From Culex pipiens pallens (taxonomy: Eukaryota; Arthropoda; Insecta; Diptera; Culicidae), in NCBI RefSeq assembly GCF_016801865.2, contig NC_068937.1:123353225-123417224 (forward strand): a stretch of 64,000 nucleotides of DNA, in the 5' to 3' direction. Of the stretch, positions 13,101 to 25,712 are shown piece by piece (position 1 is the first letter of the stretch; each line of letters opens with the position of its first letter). Below the pieces are notes generated by a model. That model saw only the letters and a list, made by a program, of their open reading frames with translations. It was not told where the DNA came from and did not search any database. Both the position numbers and the translations under genes were made by a program.

Positions 13101-16100
13101 GCACTGGCCCTTCAAACAAACGTACCATTAGTCTAATACGCCCTTCATACAAATAAAAAACTATAAATTAACAAATGGGTAAATTCTTCAAAAACACCCA
13201 AAAATAAAAAAAAATGTTTTTGACCTTTGGGAGCGTTCTTTTATTACGTAACACATAATATCTTCTATACAACACCCAAAGGAAAAATATATCTCAAAAT
13301 CTGCAACAGTGGATTTGCTGCAGAAAATGTCATATTTTATAACATTTTTTGCAGCAAGCCCCTAGATCATTTTTGCCCGCGTGTAAACATTTCAGCAATC
13401 TGCAGTTCTCACCAACACATATAACGCTGGCCCGTCCCCGAGCAATACTCCAAAGAGAAGCATATGTTCGTGCTCTTTCACTCACTTTTCATCAAGCGTC
13501 CATGGCGCGGAGGTAGCGTGTCGGATCAATAACCAAGAAGTTAGTGGTTCAATCCTCGTTCTGTTAAGGGTTTTTTTTTGTGAAATACAACCAAAAAGCC
13601 GTCGGTAATGTCGATAACTGTCGGTAACGGGCAAAAATGTCATACCCCTATATCGCAAAAAATGCATGAGGACAGTTTTCATGCAGATTCTGATATACTT
13701 TCATGCCGCCATGCATCACAATCATGCGACCGCCGTTTGGGTGAATAAAAAAAAAATCGACGGTTTCTTTCGAACGCGAATCAGTTCAATACGGAGCGTC
13801 GGATCGAGGTGCTCTTTGTTGCGTTGGGTTCGTATAAGCCCAAGGAAGGTTCTTACGCCAAAAAGTGACAACTTTGGCCACTCTGGAACCGATTCCGGAA
13901 AGTCTGCCGATTGTATGGGAAAAGTTAAGGAAAATCAAATTTTGATCACAGGAGGCTGAATTAGCAAACAAGCATTAAACGTCAGGAAAATTAAAAAGGG
14001 CAGGACGAAGTTTGCCGGGAAGAGCTTGTTTTTTTTATAAATTTGTTTGGAAATTTTGTTACGAGAGGGGGGAGGGGGTTTTTTTTTTGCGTTACGTAAT
14101 AAAAGAACGCTTTTTATCTACTGAGCACTACAGTACCTGATCGGTAACTGGGCTGAGAATATAGTCCAGTTACCGAATGTTGCTCGCTAACGCAGCTGAA
14201 TGAAAATTGTCAAGGGAACCACTAATGCATTTTATTTTTGTAATACAATAAAAAAAATCCGAAAGTTGTGTCCATAGCTAAGTTTTCAAGTTTCCTTTAA
14301 ATGTAACTTGAACTTTCACAAAAACTTCAAAAACTTGTTTTATTTATTGCATTTGATTTTGGCATCCGTTGACCCCTTGATAAATTTGGTTTGTTTTTGT
14401 TTTTTGACGTTTGTCTGCTTTTTGAGTGGCCCACAGCCCAGATATCGAGCGCCCAGTTAAAAAGCAGCCAAGTTAAACAATGCCCAGCTGCGAACAAGAA
14501 CTGTGTTTAAACAAAATCGCACGTCTGCAAACTTTCTATAAAATGAAACTATAGATGCATTAATGTATCTTGAAACGGGGCACTTTTTCGATGTCAAAGG
14601 ATTTTCTCTTTCGGAACGATCCGTCGAAGAGTCTGAAGTCTGAACTTAAAGTGTTGATCAACTGATTTCAACTTTCCGTTGGTTGAAACGTGTAAAATGT
14701 AAACCGCAGCACGGATGATGATAAAATCATGTCTCGATATTTTGGTAGGGAAACCTTTCTCGAAAATCCCCCTTCATTTTCCAATAAAACTTGGGTCAAA
14801 TCTTGAACTCTTCCCCTTGCTGCAAATGCTGAACGCTTGGGGATCACCGCTGGACGAAATTTCCCGTACAAAATGAATGGCATTTTCGTGTGAAGAATGC
14901 CATCCTTCTTCGCAACGGGACCGTCGTACCTGCGAAGGCCCTGAATCTCCCTTCGACCAATCGGAACAATATCGTCCGATATGGCACACTATTGTCATTT
15001 TTATCGTTTTATTGCCCTCCTTCACTGGTGCTGCTGCTGCTGGTGTCGACGACCATCGGGGAATTATCTCCCCTGACAGCAGTTTATTCCGTACTAGCTG
15101 CTCAAAATCTTCTCCAAGTACGCGTCATAAACGTGCGTTGGGTGGCAACGGCAATGGCAGCAGTAGAGAAAAGTGCATTGACAGGACATGACCAGCTTTA
15201 GAAATTTTGGGCACTTCTTCTCGATTGCTGGCACGGTAGCAGGTCCCTCCTACGACAGACAAACACATATTTGTGGGGAAAATTGAAAATTTTATGCTAA
15301 TTTGTGGGTTTCTTTGCTGTCGTTCAAGCAAGATTTTATATGATGTCTGTACATGGACAACTCTCGTATAGACTTGCATTGAAACCACCAGAACAGCAAG
15401 CGAAAATTTCGAAATTCGGACTCTTTGCAGTATCACAGCTCCCAGTAAACCGAACAAAACGTGATGTGAATCCTTTTGATCTGCATTTCATACCGTAAAA
15501 GTGGTTGGTCCAATTGATTTCGTTCATGTTCTTTCATCCTGTTTTTTGCCTACCCTCACACACACACATCACACTTGAAAAGCTCAACCGACGAACTCAT
15601 CCATTCTTCTTGCGCTCTATCTTCACCAGGAACAACTATTCACGGATGTCGAGCACGTTACCAGAATGGTGAACGATTATAACGATATGGTGCTCCGGCT
15701 GGCCGCTCCAGAGGTAAGGTCATCTCGTCCAAACCAAAACCCACCACCCACCTCCCACTGTGGAGAAAAACCGAAGAATTTAATTAAACTTTTCGTTTTC
15801 CCAACATTTGCACAATGCTCGCTTGGTGTTTGCTTTTCCACTCTCCATGGCTGATGCCACTGCATGTAGTCGGACGACGAGCTTTGATTTGTTCCACCCG
15901 GGTCCTGGTAGTTTTTTCGCAGTGAGTCTGACACATGAAAAATCTGTCACCCCCAACCTATTGCGACACAAAGCTAGTGCCATCCGTTTCCATTCGAGCG
16001 ACTTTACCTTGATTTTTGTTTGGATAGGTCATGTCCGGGAAACCAGGTGATGGGTTGGGAGGCCAAATAGGGGTAGCTTGAACATTGTTGAGTTAGCTTA

Positions 16101-19100
16101 CAAAAGGTTGCTGCGAACTGATTTCCGAAGGTTTCATAGGAACTTTGGATAATAGAATTCTCACTCTTGCCAACTCAGTATACCTAGCTGAATACTTAAA
16201 CCCCTGAGATTTCAATTGAATTCCAATTTCTCAATTGAAATGTATCATGCTATCATAGAATAATTTTTAAATTTTGAAAAATTCTGTAAATCATACACAA
16301 ATATGGTCGAAACCGATAGTGATGAAAAAACCATAACATTCTATTTATAACACATCAATAGTTAAAATCTAGAGTTTAATTTCAAATGGTCCTATATATA
16401 ATGGGAATCACATAGCTTATATAACCTTTTCAAAAACACTAGAAATATACTTATTTCTATAATGAACTCCAACAAACTCAGTCTCGACCCTTGCGGAATT
16501 TGTAACCCGCCTTGCTAAACAGTTGATGGTTGCTCGCCTTATGAGTAATCGTTGTGAAGAGCGTAAAAGTTGCAAAAAGCTGCTCTTATACTGCCCCTGA
16601 TCGCATAAATGTCCCATATGCATTTTCATCACTTTTGAGTTAATGATGCTGTTTAGTTCAAAATAATCTGAGAGCCTACAACATCCAGTACTTTGTTCTA
16701 GAAATCAGGAGGAAATAACACGTAGCCTTGTGTGTAGGACAAACTTCAAATGCGTTTTTCTCAGCTTGCTGTTTTTTGCATATGGGACATTTATGAGAAC
16801 ATGTGCAGTATTGATTTGGAAAAACGATAATCAGTTGACAGACACGACTTTATGGCAAGATTGGTTTCAAAAGAAACTACTGACTTAGATTTAGTTTAAA
16901 CTACTTGCAGCCATCTCAAGCAGATTCCGCAATGAAACCGGCTTTATAAATAATCAACCCAACCACTGCTGGAAGGCCTCATTCCGGAAACTCATTTTCC
17001 ATTTTATTGACAGTAACTGACTATGACCTCTCGCTGCAAAACTGGGACCGGCTGCTAGGTTCACATTTCCCACCGAAAGCCCGGCAGACAGTTCGCACTC
17101 TGGTATTAATTTATCCATAGAACTTGGGGGTCCAAGCCGCTATAAATATTCATGGAAAATGATAAGTAACTTCTAGAGGACGCGCTGAAGAGACGACGGA
17201 TGTCTTGGGCGTTTCTCGAAATGAGCCCGGATAGTCGTGATTATCATATTCCGTCGCTGAAGCTGGAAGCATCTGTTGGCATAGTGCAACCGAGATTGAT
17301 AGTTGGTTCCCCTAGCAGAAAACTGTCCTTGTTAGCTGACTATCAATCTCTGTCGAGTTGAAAACCACACGGCTTCTTCCGATAAATCTAGGGGGGAAAA
17401 TCACCGCAATAAAAAGCCCAAATCCTGCCGAAGAAATCTTATCCTAAAATCCACAATCCGCATAATCTCAGCTTAAACGCTACATAAATTCGGTTTCTAC
17501 TTCAGATCCATTTCCTGCGGGGTCACCTGTACGAAGTCGAAACAATTATTCAAGCCGGCTTAGGCAGATTCACCTGGCAGTCGTTTAACATCCAGTCGTA
17601 CTGCGAGCGGTGCCAACAGGTAAGCCACGCGTGCGATATAAATGATGACAGTTTGGCGGAGCAATAACTTGTACACGGATTTCTTCCTCGCAGTTTATGA
17701 AGAGCCTCTCGTCGATGGTGTGCCAGATTGGCCACATCAGCAACGATATCAAATCGCGCATCGAACGGTTGGAGTCATTTGCCATGTTTGAATTTGACGC
17801 GAGCTCCAGTGCAGCTAAGGAGAAACGCTCAACGGCTGGGGAAATTGTGCTGAAGACTCCGTCCCACTCCCGGGATCATCACCACGGTCACGGCCATCAT
17901 CATCAGGAAGGGTCTGCAAAGGTTGCGGAAGCTGAAGAGGATGGCCAGCAGCAGCAGATCGTCAAAAAGCCCAAGCGGGTTACCATCCGTGAGGGTGTAC
18001 CAGATGATGGAGTACGACCTTGTCGGGATTTTTTCAAAGCACTGGAACAGGAACGCAACGCCAAAACTACCCGACTGATTAAGCTGTACGACTCAATTGG
18101 ACCAATACTGGTCAAATTGGAAAGTCTGGTGCTGGGAACGTTCACCGGAGAGTGCCCCGAGATGAAGTTCTACTACAACCACTGGGAAAAGCATGTCTTT
18201 TCCTGCTTTACTCGGTTCGCCACCCGAAACTTGGAACGGTTTGCCCACGACCTGCTGCAGGAGCGACCCCTGTTCGAGGTGGACGCCACGCTGGCTGTTC
18301 CGGAGATTCTAATGAAGCCGAGTGCGGCCGAGGTGTACGGTATTGCGATCAACTCGGTGACAGATTTTCTGCAGCGGTAAGTAATTCCCAACGATGGTTT
18401 TAAGCTATAACTACTCTAAAATAATTTCACTTACTCACAACCAAATCACCACAAAACAATCCAAAGTGTATCGCATTACTTGCACTGCACAACTGACAAA
18501 ATCGCATTAAGGTGGTCCTCCTCAATCCAAACTACACTCAATTCAATTAAAACTTTGCCCCGATGACTCGTCGTGTCTTCTGCATTCTGTTTTGCCAGGT
18601 TGAAAAACTTCCGCCGCTGGATGGCCGAGACGTGCCTGCCGTGTCCGGACACCAAGTGCGGCGAGGACGAAACATTTACATTTACCTTTTTCGAAGACGT
18701 CGTTCAGGTATGACCCCCTCCTCGTTACTTCTCCTGCTGCTAACAACGATAAATGCAAAACTATCTCGCAACAACAAAGTATCTTTGTAACTCTCTTGGG
18801 TTCACGTGGAGAGCGGTAGGGTGGTGAGGTTCAACATTTTTGCACACCAAGGCTTACATTCAGCACACATGCGATAGTGTAACAAAAACATACAAACTAA
18901 AAAATAGTTACGAGGCTGCACAGCACATCTCCACAAAACGAGAGATCCGTACATCATAAACGACGGGGACGTTCCACGCTGGAAAAGTTTTAGCAAACCA
19001 TCACTCTTCCCGCTGGCTTTGGCACCCAAACTACACAACATGCAACATGACCATCAGGGTTGTTGAGACAGTTGACTCCGAAAACGGCTTCTCAAAATAT

Positions 19101-22100
19101 GTTGACTACGACACCAGCTCTTTAGAATACCCGATTACATCGACACCGATTTCGAATCCAACAACTACTCCAAAAAAAAGTTGTTTAAAGTGAGCAAACT
19201 CCGACTCCAACTTCTGAAGATTTGTTGACTCCAACTCCGACAACGACACCAAACCCCACAGTCCTGACATAACCATCTGCCCTGTCAGAATACTGGATGG
19301 CACCCGAGTGGGTAGATATATCATAAGGATCTTAAACTGTGTGAACTAAACATTATTTTGTAAGGCCTGAACAAAATTTCGATTGTCGTGAAACTAACTC
19401 TCAAGCAGTAATTTTGCGCTCCAATCGGAGTTAATTCTGGCTTTGCTTCCTAGTAAAATAGATTTTGACATCTTCACCAACTTATTCCCTGTCGGCAAAG
19501 CGCACCCATCCCATCCCGATGAGAGACGAACGACGAAGTTATAACTCAATAGTTGAACACCACTCTACTGGCTGGTACTACTACGCAACTACCCACTGCA
19601 GGGCTGCAGGGCAGACCGACCGACAACCACCCATCGCCACCCCTCCCCTTTCGAAAACGTGCACTTTTGTGCACAATTTATCGATATTTTATTTGACTTT
19701 GATAAATTTGTTTACCCGTGTGCCCGGTTTGCCTTCGTTTTCTCTTCTTTTTCCCACTTACAGATTCCGAAAGTTTGCGAACTTGTTATAAACTTGCAAC
19801 AAACTATCCAGAATTTAGTGGCCGATGTTCTGGTGTATTTAAAATGGTAATATTTCACTTCGTTTGCTCGGTTCATGGGGGATGATTTTTCCGGGAGTAG
19901 AGCACTACTGGCCGTCGTCAGGTTCGTGCGGTTTTTGGGGAAAAACTTTTGATCCAGGGAGGTGCACCTTATTTTTACTGTTTTTTTTTTTCATTGTTAT
20001 GAACGATTTAAAATTAGCTAAACGTCGCATATTGATATTCACAAGAATTGCTCACATTTTGCTATTTTTCGACTTTTTTGAACGCCCATGTCTAGCGGTA
20101 AGATATCTTTTTACCAAGAAATCACATTTTACGTCTGTCTCTACAATCCGGCTTGGTAACCAAAAACTTCCAGAAACCTAACGACGGCCCGCGCATGATG
20201 AAGTGGTTCAATCCCGGTAAATTTATGCGCCATCACAAAACTCTCGGAGCCTGAATTATAGCGCTATCCGATTCGATATAATTATTTTTCTTCCGATAGC
20301 TGGCAAAAGTACAAGAGCCTCTGGATGTACGAGAAGATGAGCGTATGCGAGCGCTTCCTAGCTCAGAACCTACCGCTGGCTCAGCTCGACGAGAAGTTCA
20401 TCTTCTACACGCAGATCGTGAACGACCTGGAGCGACATCGACCGTACCACGACATCAAATCGATCCGGATCAACCTGCAGCCGGTGATACGGGCCATCGT
20501 AGACCATGCCGTCGAGTGGCGAAACACCCTCGGACACATTCTGGGCGATCGAACACGCCGCCAGATGATCGAGCTTAACGACCACATGCAGGTAGGTTCG
20601 ACATGAAGGTCGACATTAGGTACTACGCCGACTCAATTTGGAGGTTAGAAAATGGTGCACGAATCCATAAACCACGTGGACACCTTAGGGGGAAAGGAAG
20701 GGGAGGGGGTTGTTTGGTGATTGTCCACGCTCCATACAAAAAAGATTTTATTTGTATGGAAATTGTCCACGAGGGGGGGGGGAGAGGGGGCTGAAATTTC
20801 AAAAAAAGTGTCCACGTGGTTTGTGGATGGTCCCTAGATAGAGTTTTTACTTCGCTATCAATCGGATCTTCTAGTTAGAATCTTTGACAGCAACGGCCAT
20901 AATGGCTTCACGTCTAACATCGAACAGCATCGTATCTTCATTTAATTTAAATCCCCTCAGTGACGACCCAATTTTCTGAAGGTGGTAAAAATTGCATTTT
21001 CCGATACTTCACCTTCCGCTTTGCACACGTCCAAAATAGATTGAATGCCCGTGGCAACCTAACTTGTGACCAGCATCGGAACATTAGAGGGGAAAAAAAC
21101 TCCACCTGACTTGTTAAACCTGGCCGGGACCGGCCTGGAAGAGGCAGCATTCTCCACGGAATTCCCGGTCTCGAGATTCTCCAGTCTATTGAAGACTTCA
21201 TCAATATAGTTAAGACGTTCGTTTGGTTGCCGCCGGGGGAGAGTCTGAAATTTGCACCACCAGCTCAGGGCTGTGCACAGCACAGGACTAGTTGCGTCCG
21301 GACACCGCACAGGGCCTCCGGAGTATTTGTCTTCCGGTTTGTTCTCGGACTTTCTGGTTTGTCGGAAGCGAGCTAGGGTGGCTCGAAAAAATGCATGACG
21401 GAAAATAAATAAATTTTTGAGTAATGTAAGTTTTCTTTCAGAGGTCATTAAGCTATTCTATGGCAACTCATCTTAATATCCAACAAGGAACCACCCTAGC
21501 TTTGTAGAGAAAGCCATGAAGCTTCACAGTTGAGCCAAATGATATGCCCTGATGCGTTGTCATACTATCTCCTACCGAACCTGGCGGTCCAGTCAGGTCC
21601 TCGGTCCAGTCGGAATATCCGGGCGAAGAAATTAGAATTTCATCCAAGCCCCAAAGGCGCTTCTAGACTAGCAGGAAGAAGGCACAGCTCGAGGAAAATG
21701 TTCGGTTCGTGGCGTACCTGAAATTCTATAATAGGTTTGGCCCAAATTCCCACCTCAATTCCTCCGGCATCGTATTGATGCTTGCGTGATTGTCGTGATG
21801 TTTGCTTTAAAATTTAATTTGTTCAACTAGGAAGCACTGGGAAAAGTCATTTAGACATTATCGTGTTTTCCCATCGTAGAAATCGCGTTTCAATGTTTGA
21901 CAAATATGTGTGCAGTATGGAATGCAAATATTGAAATTTGAGTCCTGGTAATGAATTCCACTCAATTTCGAGTATTGTGATTAAAATTCCCTAGGAAAAA
22001 AATGCCAGTTTCAAATGATAATGAATAAATTCAATTTCAACACGGAATTTAGGAATTTAAACGATTGAAGTGACTGGACTTTAATACAAAGTCTAAATCT

Positions 22101-25100
22101 CTCCTAGTTATTACAATAAATTAGGTTTATGAACTCTCTCGATTGCCGGACAATCTCATTCATTCACATATAGGCTTCAGCTACTGCTCGCACTACCGGC
22201 GCATAAATCTTGCATCCGATATCCTGTCCGGATCAAATCCTCATCTTTAAGCTTTATTGGGTCACTTGTGGCATGTCGTTAGCTTTAATTTGATTACACT
22301 GCATCCATCAGGGGCCCGGTTCTGACCCGCATTTCACGCACATACACACCCTGCCACTAATTAGCCCACGTGGCAAAGGCGCGGTCAGCCCCATCCCCAT
22401 CCCGGTACACGCCTTGTTTGTCCTGGCCATGTGTCATCCCTGGAACGTTGATTAAAAATTCAGGCAGATAAATTTCTATTCCGAACCGGTCGGTAGGCTC
22501 TCTGAACCGGGGGATCTCGAGGTTGGCATATTTTGTGAAATATTCAAGCATCTCCGGGTTGACCCTTCGGGCTGGACTGGGGGTTGAGGCACACTTGTCC
22601 AGGTGCAAATAAAATCCGTGACGGAAGCACCTTTCCCTCCCTGGCAAAGTGACCCGCTCGTATAAATGTCACGATGATGAGATCCTGAGGGAAAGCTTTT
22701 CCTGCTTCGTCTGTTTAAGGACTGAGGGGGAAAAAACGCTGAGCAAACGTTATGTTTATGAGAAGTCTGCATTTTATTATTTTTTTTTCTGGCCGGACGT
22801 TAGTTCACTTGGCCTGGGTATGGTAGGTAGCACCCACAAACTGGTGCCCAGGTAGCGCTAAACGAACGTCCAGATTCATATATTATTCATAGTTTGTGTA
22901 GTTTGGTTTGCTTTTCGCGAGAACAGGTCCCAACAACACACTGACCATGGTCTCAACGGTCATCACGATGATGGGTTAAGTAAGTTTATGTTGGAAACAT
23001 TTCCACCGGAAGTTGACTCGGCACTCTGCAGGGGACTAAAATTTGCTTATGTACCTTAAGGGAAGATTTATATTCCCTTATGTGCTGACAGGGAGATTCC
23101 TGTCCTCGACTGGCAGTTGACAAAACTCGATTAACCCTTGTCTAACTTTTTCAAATTTCGTTTCTCCCCAGAACCTCCGGACTGAGCTGGACCGGAACGT
23201 GAAGGAGTTGGCCCACTTCAAGAGCGTCATGCAGACCATCAACACAATCCAGACGACGACGCTAACCGTGGAGTTGCGCATTCACGAGATGCAGGAGATC
23301 TACAGCATCATGCAGGAGCATCGGATAAAGGTAATAAAGCAATCAATGCTTGTAACTTGTGCAGTGACAGTTGGTCAGACCAACCACGCTGTGTTCAACG
23401 CTTGGATGATTCACTGAACTTTTTGATTTTGAATGTACTTATTAAAATCAAAGCGGAAAATAACGAGTCCTTCATCGATTCTTCGAATTGACCCACTTTC
23501 CGTTCAACCCCGATTCAACAAGAAAACTTATTCCAAAAGACAAACTACAATAAACATCCCCGAAAAAATCAAAGATTTTCCACTCCACTGATTGCTTCAT
23601 TACAGTTGTCACGGCGCGCACCAATTTCTTGGATCACGTCGATTCCCCGATCTCGGGACGCGCTTTTTTCCAGCGCAAACTTTTCCGTTTCCAGGGCGAA
23701 AGTAAAAGCCATACTCGTCGGTCGTCGTCATCCTCATCATCGATAAAGTTGATGAAAACTTTATCGCATTCATTTGCATATTGATGAGCGAAGAAGCGAA
23801 CGGCTAGGACGACGAGCGGCGATGATTGAAGCGACGGCTACTGGAAAACAACAACTTCAACAGATAAAAGAGAAGTTAAACTTTTTTTTCCAATTCTTGA
23901 TGCCGAGTTTCTCCAACACAATGGCAACCTTCAAGGGAAATATGTCTTATTTTATAATTTTAATGATTATTCCTTTTTTTTTTTTTTTTTTTGCTTTAAT
24001 AAATCCTTTAAACACTCGCTTGGAAAGTGAAGAAAGTCGCAAACAATGTTTTACATAATATTCAAAGTTATTTCTGTACTGGAATGGCATCGATTTATTT
24101 CTCACAAACCATTATTCGAACTTCCGAAGAAAAAGCCGGTCCTGAACGAAATTCTTGATTCATCCAAACTTTGATTGAGCACGATTCGGGAAATTGATTC
24201 TTTTGTTTTAACTGCCTTTTTGTCTCGACGAGAAAGCGCCCAGCGTCTCCACTTTGAGTTTTCTTGTAAAGAAGAGTCAGGACGATTTTCTCCCAAGTTT
24301 GAGCATAGTAACAGAGCAAATAATGGTTTTCCACTTGCCGCACGCTCGTCACCATAAACATAGAAATCCAATTCCGAGCTTTCCTTTGCCGAAGCCACCC
24401 AACAACCAGCAGGGTGTTTGTTCTTAACCGATCAATTTCCTCTCGAAATGCTCTGTTTGCCGTTGGAAAATTGTCATCTGCGACGACACAGATGAAATTC
24501 GATCAATATCTGAGAAAGTTCGCCACCGCCGGTTTCGTTCGCTTTGATGCAAAGCCAAAGTCGCAAACTTGAAATTTGTCCACACCCACCGTTTTGGCAG
24601 TTCAATATTTTACCCATTCGCAACGCTCAATTTCCTTTTCTAGCATTCTTGGTGAAAACGCTTTGCTGATGTTTTCTTACGATGCGAGCTTTTCCTAGGG
24701 AATTGGATACCTTTCGCAACTGCCACTTGATGGTGATTCAATTCCCACAAATTTGAAGTTACATTTTCCAGCAAATTTTCAGGTTCTAAGTGTAGCCTGA
24801 GGTTAAAAAGCGAGCTTGAAGCAATTCTTAAGTATGTGAAATTTGATATGCAAAAGATTTGAATTATGTATTTATTGATAGTTTGAAAAAAAAAGCATGT
24901 TTTGGTCCTTTTTTGTTGGGAAAACATTAAAAATTCACCTAAAAGCAGGAGTTCGGGTGTAAAATTACTTAACAAGTAATTTTGTATTTGTGGGGTGCAA
25001 TCCTATCTTATTTTATTCCAACCATTTTTTTTCTTCTTCACCGTCCCACCCCCGCAGCTCCCTTTCGGCGACATGCTGATGGCGTACCAGCTGGAGAAGC

Positions 25101-25680
25101 GCTGGCGCAAACTCTTCAATTCGGCGCTGTACCGGGCAAACATGCTGCAATCAACGAAGACAAAGTTTGCCGAGATGACACAGAACGAGATCAGTATCTT
25201 TTGCTTTGAAGTAAGTGAGCGAGCGAGCGTGGTGGAATTTACTTGCACACACACATACACACACACACACTCTAAATGATGACAGTGTGCACAAACACAC
25301 ACACATGAGGAAATCTTGGCGGAAATGCCTTCTTCAAAGGGCGGAATTGCTGGCAAACTTGATGCAAAATCACCGTTTCGCCTGAAGCTAGGCAGTGAAG
25401 GGTGCCGTCGACTGGAGTGACGTTTGAACGCGTCGCCATAATGGTGGACCGGACGCCATTATGGCACCCAGTGACGGTGCACATTGCACAAGGGTCTATC
25501 GTGTGATGCTTCTGTTGGCGTTTTCCCCTCGAGATTCCCTCTAAAGCAGAACCCATTCCTGGAAGAACGTAAGACGATGACATCGTAAATTGAGCGTTTA
25601 ATGTGGTGGTCGCTTTGATTCGATGTGGTCGTCTCGTTTGAACTATTTACGCCATAAACAGTTTCTTGCGAATTGTATCA

Positions 25681-25712
<32 letters not shown>

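Larger units (their letters stand above)
13229..14110. mobile_element. MITE, ~880 bp, TIR AGCGTTCTTTTATTACGTAAC
   Basis: The left end reads GGGAGCGTTCTTTTATTACG and the right end GTTACGTAATAAAAGAACGC, an inverted repeat of over 20 bp. G-rich sequence lies just inside the right end. The element carries a tRNA-like head near 13500 and a copy of the 4645-family repeat, which makes it a composite. TIRs with ATTACGTAAC are, from memory, common in culicine MITEs. Confidence 0.78.
12620..15629 (+). other. Intron 9, 3.0 kb
   Basis: Holds two MITEs (12867-13145 and 13229-14110), the second containing a SINE-like head and a repeat copy. I see no gene or element in 14120-15629. Confidence 0.7.
20592..23171 (+). 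other. Intron 15, 2.6 kb
   Basis: Contains MITEs at 20654-20835 and 21371-21501. No gene or element seen in 21510-23171. Confidence 0.7.
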
